In this document: positions 34,531 to 45,069 of the stretch, one piece after another
How positions within the stretch are numbered: position 1 is the stretch's first letter
How the letters are laid out: each line of letters begins with the position of its first letter
DNA from: Bettongia penicillata ogilbyi
Taxonomy: Eukaryota; Chordata; Mammalia; Diprotodontia; Potoroidae
Assembly (NCBI GenBank): GCA_023548195.1
Contig: JAJHZJ010000531.1
Coordinates: forward strand, 2,714,802-2,778,801
Direction: 5' to 3'
Length of the DNA stretch: 64,000 nucleotides
Program-made: the position numbers and the translations under genes
The notes under the pieces: model-generated
What the model was told of the DNA's origin: nothing
Seen by the model: the letters and a program-made list of their open reading frames with translations, nothing else
Databases searched by the model: none

Positions 34531-36090
34531 AACAGGATTTGCGTCATTACAATGTTGCTCTTGGGAAATCCTAGTGGAACTCCCTCGTCTATTCTAGTCT
34601 ATTATCTATTCCATGTAAAGTAAATAAAATTGCTTTCTATGGCCTAGTAGCTCAGTTATTTATATCATGATGCTACTGATATGCCAGTTATCAGTTCAGT
34701 CCCAATATAGGCAAGTTATTAATACCAAATGAAATATTCATGAACACTACCCACATCTGGAGAACTAGATGACTTGTCTCACAGGCACGCAAGCTTCAGT
34801 ACTGCACTGGATCTAGGTTCTCATTGACATGGGTGTGCCCTCCTATAACCCACATCACAACCCATTCAGGGCTTCTTATCTTTTCCAGTTCCTGCCCTGT
34901 CTACCTATAATCCTTCCAAAAAGAACTGATCTACCCCATGCACTGAAAACCTTCTTTATCATTGCATAAGTACTCACACAGCATATACACTATCCGTTAC
35001 CCACTGCTTTTGCTACATGATTGACCCACCAAGTCAACAGTAATATCCTGCAGCGTATTTCTACACACCATTCATCTCTCTATTGCCCTTTGGGTGACCT
35101 GCCATTTTCATGCCTTACAAAGTTATATTATTCTAAACTAAGCCATATAGCATCACTAGAAAACATCAATGTTTAAAATAGGGCTTTTGGTCTAAGAAGA
35201 ATCTTGGGTGGTGGAATCTTTCAGAATTTTGCAATTAAATTTAATTCAATAGACTTCTATTGCTTTTGATCTCAGCTTATAGTTCATATTTAGTATCTTT
35301 TAAGTTTCATGTCAATTAACATGCATTTATTAGTGTTCACTGTGTGCCAGGTCCAACTCTGGAAATACAAGCCATAATTTGGAAAATAGATAATTTTCCT
35401 TGACTTGTTTTATCCTAAACAATTTGGCAAATTACACTTATTATACTTATAAGTTGAAAATATTCTTAATCTTTATGTAATCAGCACAATAACAACCCCA
35501 AATGGGAGCATCTGAAGGTCTTCACCATCTATAGGGAATATCATTTGAATTTGAACTCCGTACTAGGCACCATACATGACAATGAAAAACAACATTGGTG
35601 AGTGTGCATCTTCAAGTTTGATTCCTGACTTCATATAAATAAGCAAGGAATCATGAAACAAAGTTGTATCTCTGTTATTGAGTGTACAAAGAAAGCTTGT
35701 TTCCTCTTACCCCATGTGTGGAAGAGACACCATAAAGCTGCATTTTGCTCTCTTTAGTCTGATGCTTTTTTATAGTAAATAACTTTTGTGATTTTTTTTT
35801 CTCTTATTCATTATCTTTCCCTGTCTAAAATATCTTGAGCATTTATCCCTCAATGCCCTCAAAATTGTGTTGCCAGAGGGCACAGGTCCTCTCTATGTAA
35901 ATTTGATCTAACTCAATTTGTTTCTCCTTAATGCCATTTATACTACCCATGCAACACTTTGGAGATTGAGATTCAAATTCAAAAAGAGGAACTAGGTGAC
36001 AGAACGTGGATGGATCATAGCAAATATATCAACACTAGCAAATAAATAAATAAATCAAAGCTCTGTTCAAATCAGTAACTTCACGCAATA
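34530..36090. other. Largely unannotated stretch
   Basis: No gene. 35,080-35,140 ('attgccctttgggtgacctg') resembles part of 41,780-41,880. An L3-like start ('catttattagtgttcactgt') lies at about 35,322-35,375. Confidence 0.3.
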
Positions 36091-36094
36091 ATGA

Positions 36095-36270
36095 TAAGAA
36101 CTCATATCTGTATAACACTTGGAGATTTACAAAGTACTTCTCTTACAAAAACCCAGTTAAGTCTAGATACGAATATTATTATCCCCATTTAACAGATGAG
36201 GAAGCAGAAGGTTAGGAGAGGTAAAGAGATATCCCTAAGGTATCAGTTCATAGGTTTGGAATTGGAAAGG
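36095..36270 (-). repeat. CORE-SINE-type relic
   Basis: Contains 'tataacacttggagatttac', 'aaagtacttctcttacaaaa', 'tatccccatttaacagatga' and 'ggaagcagaaggttaggaga'. Confidence 0.55.
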
Positions 36271-36939
36271 ACAAGCATTTTGCTTCTCGGTTAATACTTC
36301 AGGAGTTAATCTTGATTTCTTAAGCCTTTGGTAGCTTAATCTTTGGTAGCTTTAGAGATAATTTTCTCTACCTTCTTTCATTACGCTTGGAGTCAACCAA
36401 ATCTAAGATTGAAGAATATTCCACAGGGAGCGCTCCCTCTTCTTCCTTATTTCACTCCTATACAATTATTTGTTTCTTCCCTTCTGTCAACTTGAGAAGT
36501 AGTTCCATCCCCAAAACTAAGAGGCCTCTTATTGCAAGAATGGCAAGTAGTCCTAGTGGACAACTAGGAAGAAAATATAGCCAGGCTAGGTATACAGTGA
36601 TAATTTGACACACGTAGTAAAGCTAGAGGTGTAGCTGTTGCATTTGTATCTGCCCAACTGCCTTATCTCCTGAGAGGATGCCTGACTGAGACATGGTTAC
36701 TACTGAAGACAGAACAAGCAAAACTGTCTCCTGTATGAATCCATTTGATATAGCAGGTCCTGAGCATGTATATAATACCATCATCGATATCATTTTGAAT
36801 TCAAATAGCAGAAATAAAATAGGATCACATTGAAGATAGCTGCACAGATTTAACATATGTTATCTGGAATCCTCTTGCATCCACATCCTGATCCTAGAAG
36901 TCACAATAAGGGATTTTAAAAAATACAACATATTGTGTG

Positions 36940-37190
36940 AGAAGCAGCATGGTATAGTGGATGCACAACTAGGCTCTGAGTCAAGAAGACCTGGCTTCAA
37001 ATCCTACCTCTTGTACATACTAGCTGTGTGACCTTGACCAAGTGACCTTGACCAAGTCACTTCTCAATGCTCCAGGAAGCTCTCCAACTCTGCAAGTTGT
37101 AGTGCAAATGTAGATCTGCTTTGGTAGAGGGAGCTTTCTGACTGGGAATTCTCCATACCAGTAAAATCACAGGCACAGTCCCTGAATGAG
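36940..37190 (+). repeat. Marsupial SINE, second type (copy 2 of 4)
   Basis: Head 'ggtatagtggatgcacaact', 'agacctggcttcaaatccta', 'gctgtgtgaccttgaccaag', and the 3' module 'gctctccaactctgcaagtt', 'tagagggagctttctgactg', 'aaaatcacaggcacagtccc'. An internal 14-bp tandem duplication (accttgaccaagtg) is present at 37,031-37,058. It ends in a purine-rich tail. Confidence 0.75.
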
Positions 37191-37246
37191 AGAGAGAGAG
37201 AAAGAGAAAAGAGAAAGAAAAAGAAGAGGGAGAAGAAGAAGAAATA
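37186..37246 (+). repeat. Purine-rich (GA/GAA)n tail
   Basis: Directly follows the SINE and is probably its expanded A/G tail. Confidence 0.9.
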
Positions 37247-37844
37247 TTTATTCTACCAGAATTTGTCACCCAGGGGCTTTGTTTCTCTATGTGAACAGAT
37301 TAGGGTATTCAATTTTTCCCTCAAACAGGGACTATTGTTGCTTAAAAGTTAACAAAACTTTCCCCAGGTTTAGATTGGTTGCTGCCTCCTTTGACAGTTT
37401 TCTGTGCAAGTCCTACCCACAAGAAGTTGAAAGACTTACAAATTGGTAGATATCTGAAGACCACAGGAATAGGCACACTGTCCTGCAGACCTGCATGGAA
37501 CCACATCTAAACCACATAAAATCTAAGCCCTACTATATCATCCTTGCATAGCCTTTCTTTGTTACACCTAAGTAAACCTTTTGTTGACTGTCCAAAAAAA
37601 AATATTTACTAAAAAGCATTCAAATAAAAACTTACTAATTTTTATTTTTTTCTTTGTATGCCTTTTATTTTTATATAACACTAATTTCTGCCCTACATCT
37701 CTATCTCCACAGTCCAGCAAGCCTTTCCTTGTAACAAAGTTAATGTTTTATTTCTGAAGGAGAATTTCTGAGTGAGGAAAAGAGAACCTTTTATGCCAAA
37801 TGAACCATTAAGTGTACTAATCTTATTTCCAATAATTCACATTT

Positions 37845-37985
37845 ATAAAACACATTTTACAGTAACTTTGTGAGGCAGAGAGTACAAATATTATTACCAT
37901 CATTTTACAGATGAGGAAATTGAAACTTGGGGAACTTGAGTGATTTTTATCATGGTCATATAGCTATTGGGTCTATGAACATATC
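37845..37985 (-). repeat. CORE-SINE-type relic
   Basis: 'cattttacagatgaggaaat' and 'catggtcatatagctattgg' are in CORE-SINE order, antisense. Confidence 0.5.
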
Positions 37986-38084
37986 CAATCTTTTTTTTTT
38001 ATTTCAGATGGTAATTAGGATGAAGGCTAGTTAGCACTCATCTGGGAGATCATTTGGGAATGCCAGGTGCCATAGGGAAAATGA

Positions 38085-38315
38085 AGGTAGTAGATAGAAA
38101 GCCAATCTCTGGACCAAGAAGACCTTGGATTAAGTCTTACCTCTGACATATACTAGCTATGTGACGCTAGGCAAGTCATTTAATATATCAATGCTCTAGG
38201 CAATTCTTTAAGACTACAAGTTATAGAAAAGGTACTTCCTATGGCAATAAAGGACATTTCCTGTATTCAGGAGATCTATATATCAAGGAGATTGCAGGCT
38301 CAATCCCTGTTGTCT
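38085..38315 (+). repeat. Marsupial SINE, second type (copy 3 of 4)
   Basis: Shows 'agaccttggattaagtctta', 'tagctatgtgacgctaggca', 'caattctttaagactacaag' and 'ttgcaggctcaatccctgtt'. Confidence 0.6.
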
Positions 38316-38361
38316 GTCCCATATAGTTCAGTTAATTTTTTTTTAAACCATGTCTTCTAGT

Positions 38362-38598
38362 TCCAACTGGGTGGAGAGTACAAGGCCTTGAGTCAAGAAG
38401 ACCTGAGTTCAAATTCAGTCTCAGACATTTACTATTTATGGGACCCTGAGCAAGTCATTTAACCTTGTTTGCCTCTGGTTCTCATCTGTAAAATGAACTG
38501 GAAAATGAAATAGCAAACCACTCCAGTATCTTTACCAAGAAAATCCCAAATGGGGTCACAAAGAGTTGGACATAACTGAAATAAATGAACAACTTCTG
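38362..38598 (+). repeat. MAR1 CORE-SINE, nearly full length
   Basis: Head 'actgggtggagagtacaagg', 'agacctgagttcaaattcag', core 'ctcatctgtaaaatgaactg', tail 'caaaccactccagtatcttt' and 'aaatggggtcacaaagagtt'. Confidence 0.85.
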
Positions 38599-39317
38599 TT
38601 CTCAAAACCAGTACTCTTTCTATACACCTTGCTCCTTCCTGCTTCAAGGAATAAAAAGTCTTCTGAACATTCCACTGGCTTATTCACATCATTCAAACCA
38701 TTGCTCTGAAATAAATAAATAATTGTATGAAATAAGTACAGGAAAACATACATCTAATTGCTCAGCCTTTTGTCCATTGAGGGCAAAATCTATGAATCAA
38801 AGAATGATGGAGGAAGGAAGCAAAAATCTACAGTAGGGGTGGAGCCAAGATGGCAAAGTAGAAGAAGGGACCTGCTTGAGCTCTCTTCCAGAACCCCTCA
38901 AAAAACCTGTAAAAATGACTCTAAACAAATTCTAGAGCAGCAGAATGCACAGGATGACATACTGAAGCAAATTTCCAACCCAGGACAATCTAGAAGATAG
39001 AGAGGAAGGGTCTACCACATCGGACTGAGAGTGGAGCACAGTTTGGCATAGGCCAAGCCAGCACAGACAAAGGGAGACAGAACTGGAGCAGGCCTTATGG
39101 GACTGACTCACTGGTGCCTGTGGTGAGTTCCAGACTTCTCAATCCACAAATGCCAAAGACAGTTTCAAAGGTCAGTGGGAAGGGTCTCTCACCTGACTCA
39201 GAAGGGAGCATGGTCTTGCCTTAGCCCAGGGTGGCAGCAGCCAGTGCTGAGGAAGCAGCTGTTTCTGGAGCCCTCCACTTAACAAAGAACTCAAAAGTCA
39301 AGTAATTGGCTGAGAAA

Positions 39318-40465
39318 ATGAGCAAGGGGGGGGGGGGCGGTATGGGGAAACAGACTATAGATTCTTACTTTCTCAATGAAAAGGTATTTTCTTGCATCAT
39401 TGGTGATAAGGAAGATTAAAACATACAACCAGAAGAAGGCAACAAAGTCAAAGCTCCTGCATCCAAAGCCTCTAAGAAAAATATGAATTGGTCTCGGATC
39501 ATGGGAGTGTTCAAAAAGGATTTTGAAAATCAAGTAACAGAAATAGAGGAAAAATTGGGAAGAGAAATGAGAGTGATGCCAGAAAATCTTGAAAAATTAG
39601 TCAACAGCTTGCGAAAGGACACCCAAAAGATGTTGAAGAAAATAACAACTTTAAAATTAGACTAACCAAAATGGCAAAGAGGTCCAAAAAGTCAATAAGA
39701 AGAAGAATGCCTTGAAAATCAAAATGGGGCCAAATGGAAAAAAAAGATGCCAAAAGTTCTCTAAAGAATATAATCCTTTAAAAATTAGAATGGAGCAAAT
39801 GGAAGCTAATGAATTTATGAGAAATAAAAAATTATAAAACAAAACCAAAAGAATGAAAAAAGAGAAGACAATATGAAATATCTCGTTGGAAACACAACTG
39901 ACCTGGAAAATAGATCCAGAAGAGACAATTTAAAACTTATGGGACTACCTGAAAGCCATGATCAAAAAAAGAGCCTAGACATCATCTTTCAAGAAATTAT
40001 CAAGAAAAACTGCCCTGATATCTTAGAATCAGAGGACAAAATAGAAATAGAAAGAATTCACTGACCACCTCATGAAAGAGATCCCAAAGGAAATCTCCTT
40101 AGAATATTATAGCCAAATTCCAGTGTTCCCAAGTCAAGGAGAAAACATTACAAGTAGCCAGAAAGAAATAATTCAAGTATTGTGGAAAAACAATCAAGAT
40201 AACACAAGATTTAGCAGCTTCCACACTAAGGGTTCAAAGGGCTTGGAATATGATATTCCAGAGGTCAAAGGAGATAGCATTAAAACCAAGAATCACATAC
40301 CCAGCAAAAGTGAATATCATACTTCAGTGGGAAAATGGAACTTCAATGAATTACAGGACTTCTAAGTTTTCTTGTGGAAGAGACCAGAGCTGAGTAAAAA
40401 ATTTGACTTTCAAATACAAAAATCAAGAGAAGCATGAAAAGGTAAACATGAAGGAGAAACCATAA
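39318..40465 (+). pseudogene. L1/HAL1 ORF1 pseudogene, copy 2
   Basis: Starts at an ATG (MSK) directly before a 12-G run at about 39,326 that disrupts the N-terminus. The coiled-coil segment KKDFENQVTEIEEKLGREMR lies in the open frame 39,483-39,665. The RRM core (DLENRSRRDNLKLMGLPES) lies in the frame 39,873-40,064. The C-terminal part (SQKEIIQVLW, KGLEYD, WNFNELQDF) lies in the frame 40,072-40,365. Frameshifts and stops separate them, so it cannot yield a full protein. Confidence 0.75.
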
Positions 40466-40553
40466 GAGATTTATTAAAGTTGAACTGTTTACATTCCTAC
40501 ATAAAAAGATATTTGTAACTCATGAGATCTTTCTCAGTATTAGGATACTTGGA

Positions 40554-40554
<1 letters not shown>

Positions 40555-40623
<69 letters not shown>

Positions 40624-40703
40624 ATGCGTGTGTGTGTATTCATGTGTGTGTGCATGTATGTAGTAATATATGTGTGTGTGTGAATATGTATGTAAGTATG
40701 TAG
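40555..40703 (+). repeat. (TA)n(TG)n microsatellite
   Basis: A TA run passes into TG and TGTATG units. It follows 'aggatacttggagg' at the position homologous to the GATA repeat in copy 1. Confidence 0.95.
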
Positions 40704-41779
40704 AGGGGGACACAGAGTGAGCTTTATATGAGAGATGATATTTAAAAAAGAAAATTAAATGTTGAAAGGAATATTTTAGGAGAAAGAAAAAGGGAGAGGC
40801 AGAATATAGTAAATCATGTCATATAGAAGAGACAAGAAAGAGCTTTTACAATGGAGGGGAGGAAGGGGAAGATGAAAGGTAATAAGTGAGCTTTCCTTTC
40901 ATTGGATTTGGCTTCAGGAGAGAATAGCATACTCAGCTGGGTATGGGACTTTATCTTACTTCACAGGAAAGTAGGGGGGAAGGGGATAGGAGAGGGAATA
41001 TAATAGAAGGGACAGCAGATTAGAGGAAGGGATAATTGGAAACAAACAATTTGGTGGAGGGACAGGTCAAAGTACAGAATAGAGTAAATGGAAGGTGGGA
41101 CAGGATGGAGGGAAATATAGTTAGTCTTTCACAACATGGCTGTTATGGAAGTGTTTTGCATGACTACACATGTATAACCTATATTTAACTGCTTACCTTC
41201 TCAATGAAGGTGGGTTGGGAGAGGTGAAGGAAGAAAATGTGGAACTCAAAGCTTTAAAAATGAATGTTAAAAATTGTTTTTATATGCAACTAGGAAATAA
41301 GATATATAGGCAATGGGGTATAGAAATTCCTTGCCCTAAAGGAAAATGGAAGGGAAGGGGATAAGAGAGGGGGTGGTGATAAAAGGGAGGGAAGATTGGA
41401 GGAAAAGGTAAATAAGGCTGTTCTGGGGCAGGGGAGGGGGATGATGGGGAGAAAATTTGACATTCAAAATTTTGTGGAAGTTAATGTTGAATAAATTTTT
41501 TAAATGGAGTAGACTAGTACTTGACACAAAAGGAAAACTTTCCCTAGGAATTTGGAGCAATAAAAGAATCCTTGGGATTCTTCTATACATGCTCGAGAGA
41601 GAAACTACTCAACATGTTGGGAGTCTTTCTCTAGTTATTTTTTAAAATACATTTTAAGGATAGCAGTATAATTATTGGTATCCATCTCTTATTCCTTCCT
41701 CTCAATATGTACCAAGACCACTTCCTTCTCCAAGGATACATGTCCTTCGTAATGTCTACGTGTATGCAGATCATGGTTA

Positions 41780-41990
41780 GTAGCATGGTGCAACCTACTT
41801 ATTCCCATCAAGTGTCTCTTCATTGTCTTTTATGTGACCTACAATCTTCATTCTTTTGACAACACAGTATGGCATTATTTGCAGCCATATTACTCCACTT
41901 GAAGAATACTAGCATTGTTAAGATGAGTATTTGTAGCAAGAAAAAGTTGTAATTATAGAAACTGATGCACTTTGCTAAATACAATCCAGG
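41780..41990. repeat. Unnamed interspersed repeat fragment
   Basis: 'gcaacctacttattcccatc' and 'gtgacctacaatcttcattc' resemble sequence at 1,405-1,530 and 35,080-35,140. The similarity is by eye and moderate; no family was recognised. Confidence 0.3.
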
Positions 41991-42053
41991 GCCCACTTTC
42001 TACCTTCTAGTAAATTCTGGGGCATAGCCTACTGTCTATTCACAGTGCATGTA

Positions 42054-42140
42054 CAAGATACAAATGAATAACCTCAAAGGGTGATCCATACAACTGTATG
42101 TCATAACACGAGGAAAGTATTATCGAGTATTTCATGAACT
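42054..42140 (+). repeat. Left copy of an 87-bp direct repeat
   Basis: Pairs with 42,624-42,710 at about 86% identity by eye (roughly 12 differences, no gaps). It lies immediately 5' of the RTE 3' fragment. Confidence 0.9.
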
Positions 42141-42623
42141 GCCAAGCATTTAAACTATGCTTGAGAGAGTGCAACTCTGATGGGCTGTCCATGTTGTTCA
42201 AATACAAAATATATGCTTACCAAAAAGACTATTTTGTGGAGCACTCACATGGGGCAGGCGATCACATGATGGCCAGAAGAAATGATACAAGGACACTCTC
42301 AAGATCTGTCTCAAGAACTTTGGATTTGACTGTGTAACTGGGAGACAATGGCACAGGATTGCTCAGCATGGTATGCCCACATCAGAAAAGGTGCTGTGCT
42401 CTATGAGCAAAGCAGAATTGAGACAGCACAAAGGAAATGTAGGATGCACAAATTTGGAGTAACCACCCCAAATGTTCACATGGACTATCTGTGCCTAACC
42501 TGTGATAGAGCATTCTGAGCTCATATTGGTTTGATCAGCTACAGTCAGACACATTGAAACTTCACTTTTTCAAGGTGATGTCATTTTGGTCCTCTTTGAA
42601 AATGAAGGACAATAACCAACCAG
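42141..42623 (+). pseudogene. RTE LINE C-terminus and 3' end
   Basis: A 5'-truncated insertion encoding, through frameshifts, the tail of an RTE-type protein: MLERVQL, HDGQKK, YKDTLKI, SLKNFGF-like, then a C-terminal zinc-finger-like segment at 42,483-42,557 with LCLTCDRAF, an in-frame stop, and HIGLIS...TH. The short 3' UTR ends 'cctctttgaaaatgaaggac' plus an A/C-rich tail. It sits exactly between the 87-bp direct repeats. Confidence 0.65.
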
Positions 42624-42710
42624 CAAGATACTATTGAGTAACCTCAAAGGGCTACCCATACAACTGTATGTCATAATACGGGGAATGTACTATGGAGTAT
42701 TTCATGAACT
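42624..42710 (+). repeat. Right copy of an 87-bp direct repeat
   Basis: Begins 'caagatactattgagtaacc' and ends 'gtatttcatgaact', aligned without gaps to 42,054-42,140. Confidence 0.9.
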
Positions 42711-43014
42711 AAGAACAAATGGAAGATGGATTATCTAGAGATAATGAGGACCTCTGGATGCTACAATTTGCAATGATATTATGCTAATTACATCGGAAAC
42801 CATAATTCCCTAGAATAATTTGAAATAGGAACATTAAAAAAAATAAGAACTGCATTACTTCAGTTCACTGTAAGTGACAATTTTCAGTTCTTTACTTCAG
42901 CGAAATCCAGGCCCATTCAGAAGTGTTATTTATGTTGTAAAAACGGTTTCATTTTATAATAGAATACATAAAGTTCCTTTATTAGTTCTCCCAATTCATT
43001 TAAATATAAAGGGA

Positions 43015-43265
43015 ACTAGCACAGATTAAATACCTACTCTGGACCAGGCACTGTGCGAAGTGCTTTACAAATATTTTATCATTTGATTGTCACACAAACC
43101 CTTGGATATATGTCCTCTTTTTACAGTTGAGGAAACTGGGGCAGGCAACGATTAAGTGGCTTGTCCATGATCCCATAGACAGTACCTTGAGACCAAATTT
43201 GAGCTTAGGGCATCCCGACTCTTGGATCAGCACTCCATCTACTTCATCCAGCTACCTCTAAAACT
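43015..43265 (-). repeat. CORE-SINE relic with long 3' part
   Basis: Contains 'ggaccaggcactgtgcgaag', 'gctttacaaatattttatca', 'acagttgaggaaactggggc', 'cagcactccatctacttcat' and 'ccagctacctct'. Confidence 0.6.
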
Positions 43266-43429
43266 GAGGAAAATGAATATTTTGCTCTTATATTAATGAC
43301 CAATTATTAATTTGTGATCCATTTTTTTTCCTAAGACCCCATTCCTGAAAGGTCAGGTAGTCACTGAAGACCCTGATCTCAGTAATGTCATAGCTCCTAG
43401 CCCCCAAAGTATTTGTTCCTTAACCCACC

Positions 43430-43560
43430 CAAATGGGACCCTGCCTTCTGTTTACTCTATAAATAGGACCCAGTTTGAATTAGACCTTGCCAGAGGGAGT
43501 ATGTACTTTGCCCTTGCTTCCTTCATTAAAGTTTGGCATGACGTAGTATATAAAGGGGAG
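43430..43560 (+). repeat. LTR-like segment
   Basis: 'ctataaataggaccc' at about 43,458 is followed about 70 bp later by 'cattaaagtttggc', and then by a second TATA-like 'tatataaagg'. The layout suggests an LTR promoter/poly(A) pair. No retroviral genes are visible nearby. Confidence 0.3.
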
Positions 43561-43757
43561 AACAAGACAGGGAAAACCTGATAGGGATGGCTCATGTTTT
43601 ACTGGTTAAGATGGCTAGCAACTTGCATTCCTTAGGACCCAAAGAGCTGGATGATCAGCCTTCTGAGGGCCAGCCCATTCCCTTCCCCCCTCCCAAAGAC
43701 ATGATCGTTGTTCCTTCTTCCTTTTCAAACAAAACCCGCTACATCTTGGGGGGATGT

Positions 43758-43852
43758 TTTGACTTGCACACAAATAAGATTAAACAAGGCACAGATGTAC
43801 AAAGTGAGTCCCACTCTCTCCTCCAGAGTCATGACCTGTCCTTCATTAATAG
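43758..43852 (-). repeat. SINE fragment, antisense
   Basis: 'tgacttgcacacaaataaga' and 'cactctctcctccagagtca' match the antisense middle of the RTE-tailed SINE family. Confidence 0.5.
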
Positions 43853-44099
43853 ATTTTATGTCCCCATTACAAGTGATATTAAGCTTGAAAAAATGGTCAC
43901 ATCTATTTATTGATCAAATTTTTCCCCCTATGAAACTGATATATCAGGAAAGTCACTCATAAAATTGAGGAATTCCATAACTAATCTAGTAATGTTATAT
44001 TTTGGGGCCATTACCTAATTAAATTGAAATACTCCAGTCAAAATGATGGCATTATAGGACAGTGGTCAATGTTCAAAGGTAACTGATAGAACGTAGTGA

Positions 44100-44515
44100 T
44101 TGGTTATTGAAGAGCAGTCCCCCTTACTTGGGGCTTATAAAAAGTTGTTCCAACTCACAGAAATGGTAAACTCTTGGAGGAGTTAGCCCAGGGACTAGAG
44201 GGACTCCTTTTCTCTTTCTGCAAGCAACTAGGAAAATTTCGGTAGGATCATCATCATGACTTTCAGTTTCCACCCACAGCACTTTCAGTTTTCCAGCAGC
44301 CAGCCTGGTTTACCTGCACCTTTTCTCTTTAATGTCATCAGTTTGTTTGGAGAACTTCAATTTGATCAAGGGCTAACAATGGCCCAACAACCTATAGTCC
44401 TAGCAGGTTAAGTGGGGAACACCTCAGCTTGATCTGGAGATATCCCTGATACATTTGTTGGATGTATGGGAGTCTGAGAAAGATAAATGAACTGTTGTCA
44501 AATAAAGATTAATAA
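44100..44515 (+). repeat. LTR-like repeat, copy 1
   Basis: Contains 'cttataaaaagttgttcc', then the shared module 'gttagcccagggactagagg', 'gactccttttctctttctgc' at about 44,180-44,312, and ends near 'tcaaataaagattaataaaa'. The TATA-like and poly(A)-like ends suggest an LTR or other Pol II-type unit. No family name. Confidence 0.4.
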
Positions 44516-44539
44516 AAAATGAAGATCAAAATTATGTTA

Positions 44540-44712
44540 ATACCTAATACGGTAAGGTTTGTAAAACACTTTAAATGAAACCCTGTCTCATTTTATCTTC
44601 ACTGCAACCATGGGAAATACTCTTATCATTTCCACATGAGGAAAGTGAGGTAGGCCGTGGTTGTGTCTTGCCCAAAGTCACACAGTTAATAAATGTCTGA
44701 GTCCAGATTTAA
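44540..44712 (-). repeat. CORE-SINE-type relic
   Basis: 'ggtttgtaaaacactttaaa', 'tttccacatgaggaaagtga' and 'tcttgcccaaagtcacacag' are in antisense CORE-SINE order. Confidence 0.55.
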
Positions 44713-44819
44713 ATTAAGAAAGAAAGGGATGAAAGAACAAATGAAGGAACAAGAAACAGAGAAAGAAGAAACAGAGAATAATAAACTCTTGGAAGGTTTG
44801 TACCTAGAGGGATGTTTAT

Positions 44820-45065
44820 ACAATGTGGTCTTCCCCTAGTGCACCTGGACCTGCAGCTCAACGTGATAAAAATCAGTGTTATTTACATATGAGTGAATAT
44901 AGTGTTTGGGGCCTTCTTGAGGGACTTAGCCCAGGGATTAGGGGGACTCCTTTTCTCTTTCTGGAAGCAGTTAAGAAAATCTCAGCAGGACCAGGTACAA
45001 TTATCCTGACCTCCAGTTTCCAGCTGCTGCACTTCCAGTTCTCCAGAGGCCAACCAATGGGAATT
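44820..45065 (+). repeat. LTR-like repeat, copy 2
   Basis: Repeats the module of copy 1 in the same orientation about 740 bp downstream: 'cttagcccagggattagggg', 'gactccttttctctttctgg', 'tgacctccagtttccagctg', 'cacttccagttctccagagg'. The 81-codon frame here is probably incidental. Confidence 0.5.
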
Positions 45066-45069
45066 TAGT

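Larger units (their letters stand above)
38837..41515 (+). mobile_element. HAL1-like ORF1-only L1 derivative, copy 2 (near full length)
   Basis: Begins with an L1-type 5' UTR ('ggtggagccaagatggcaaa', a motif also used at L1 5' ends). ORF1 follows, then directly the same 3' UTR as copy 1, ending 'tgttgaataaattttttaaa'. No endonuclease or reverse transcriptase lies between ORF1 and the 3' UTR. About 2.7 kb. Boundaries are by homology; I found no convincing target-site duplication. Confidence 0.7.

Noticed and set aside
35080..35140. Similarity to 1,405-1,530 and 41,780-41,880 as a named repeat family
   Set aside because: The match is short and by eye only; I could not assign a family or orientation.
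38837..38990. 80-codon frame at the 5' end of HAL1-like copy 2 as a protein gene
   Set aside because: The sequence matches L1 5' UTR, which is non-coding, and the frame is not shared with copy 1.
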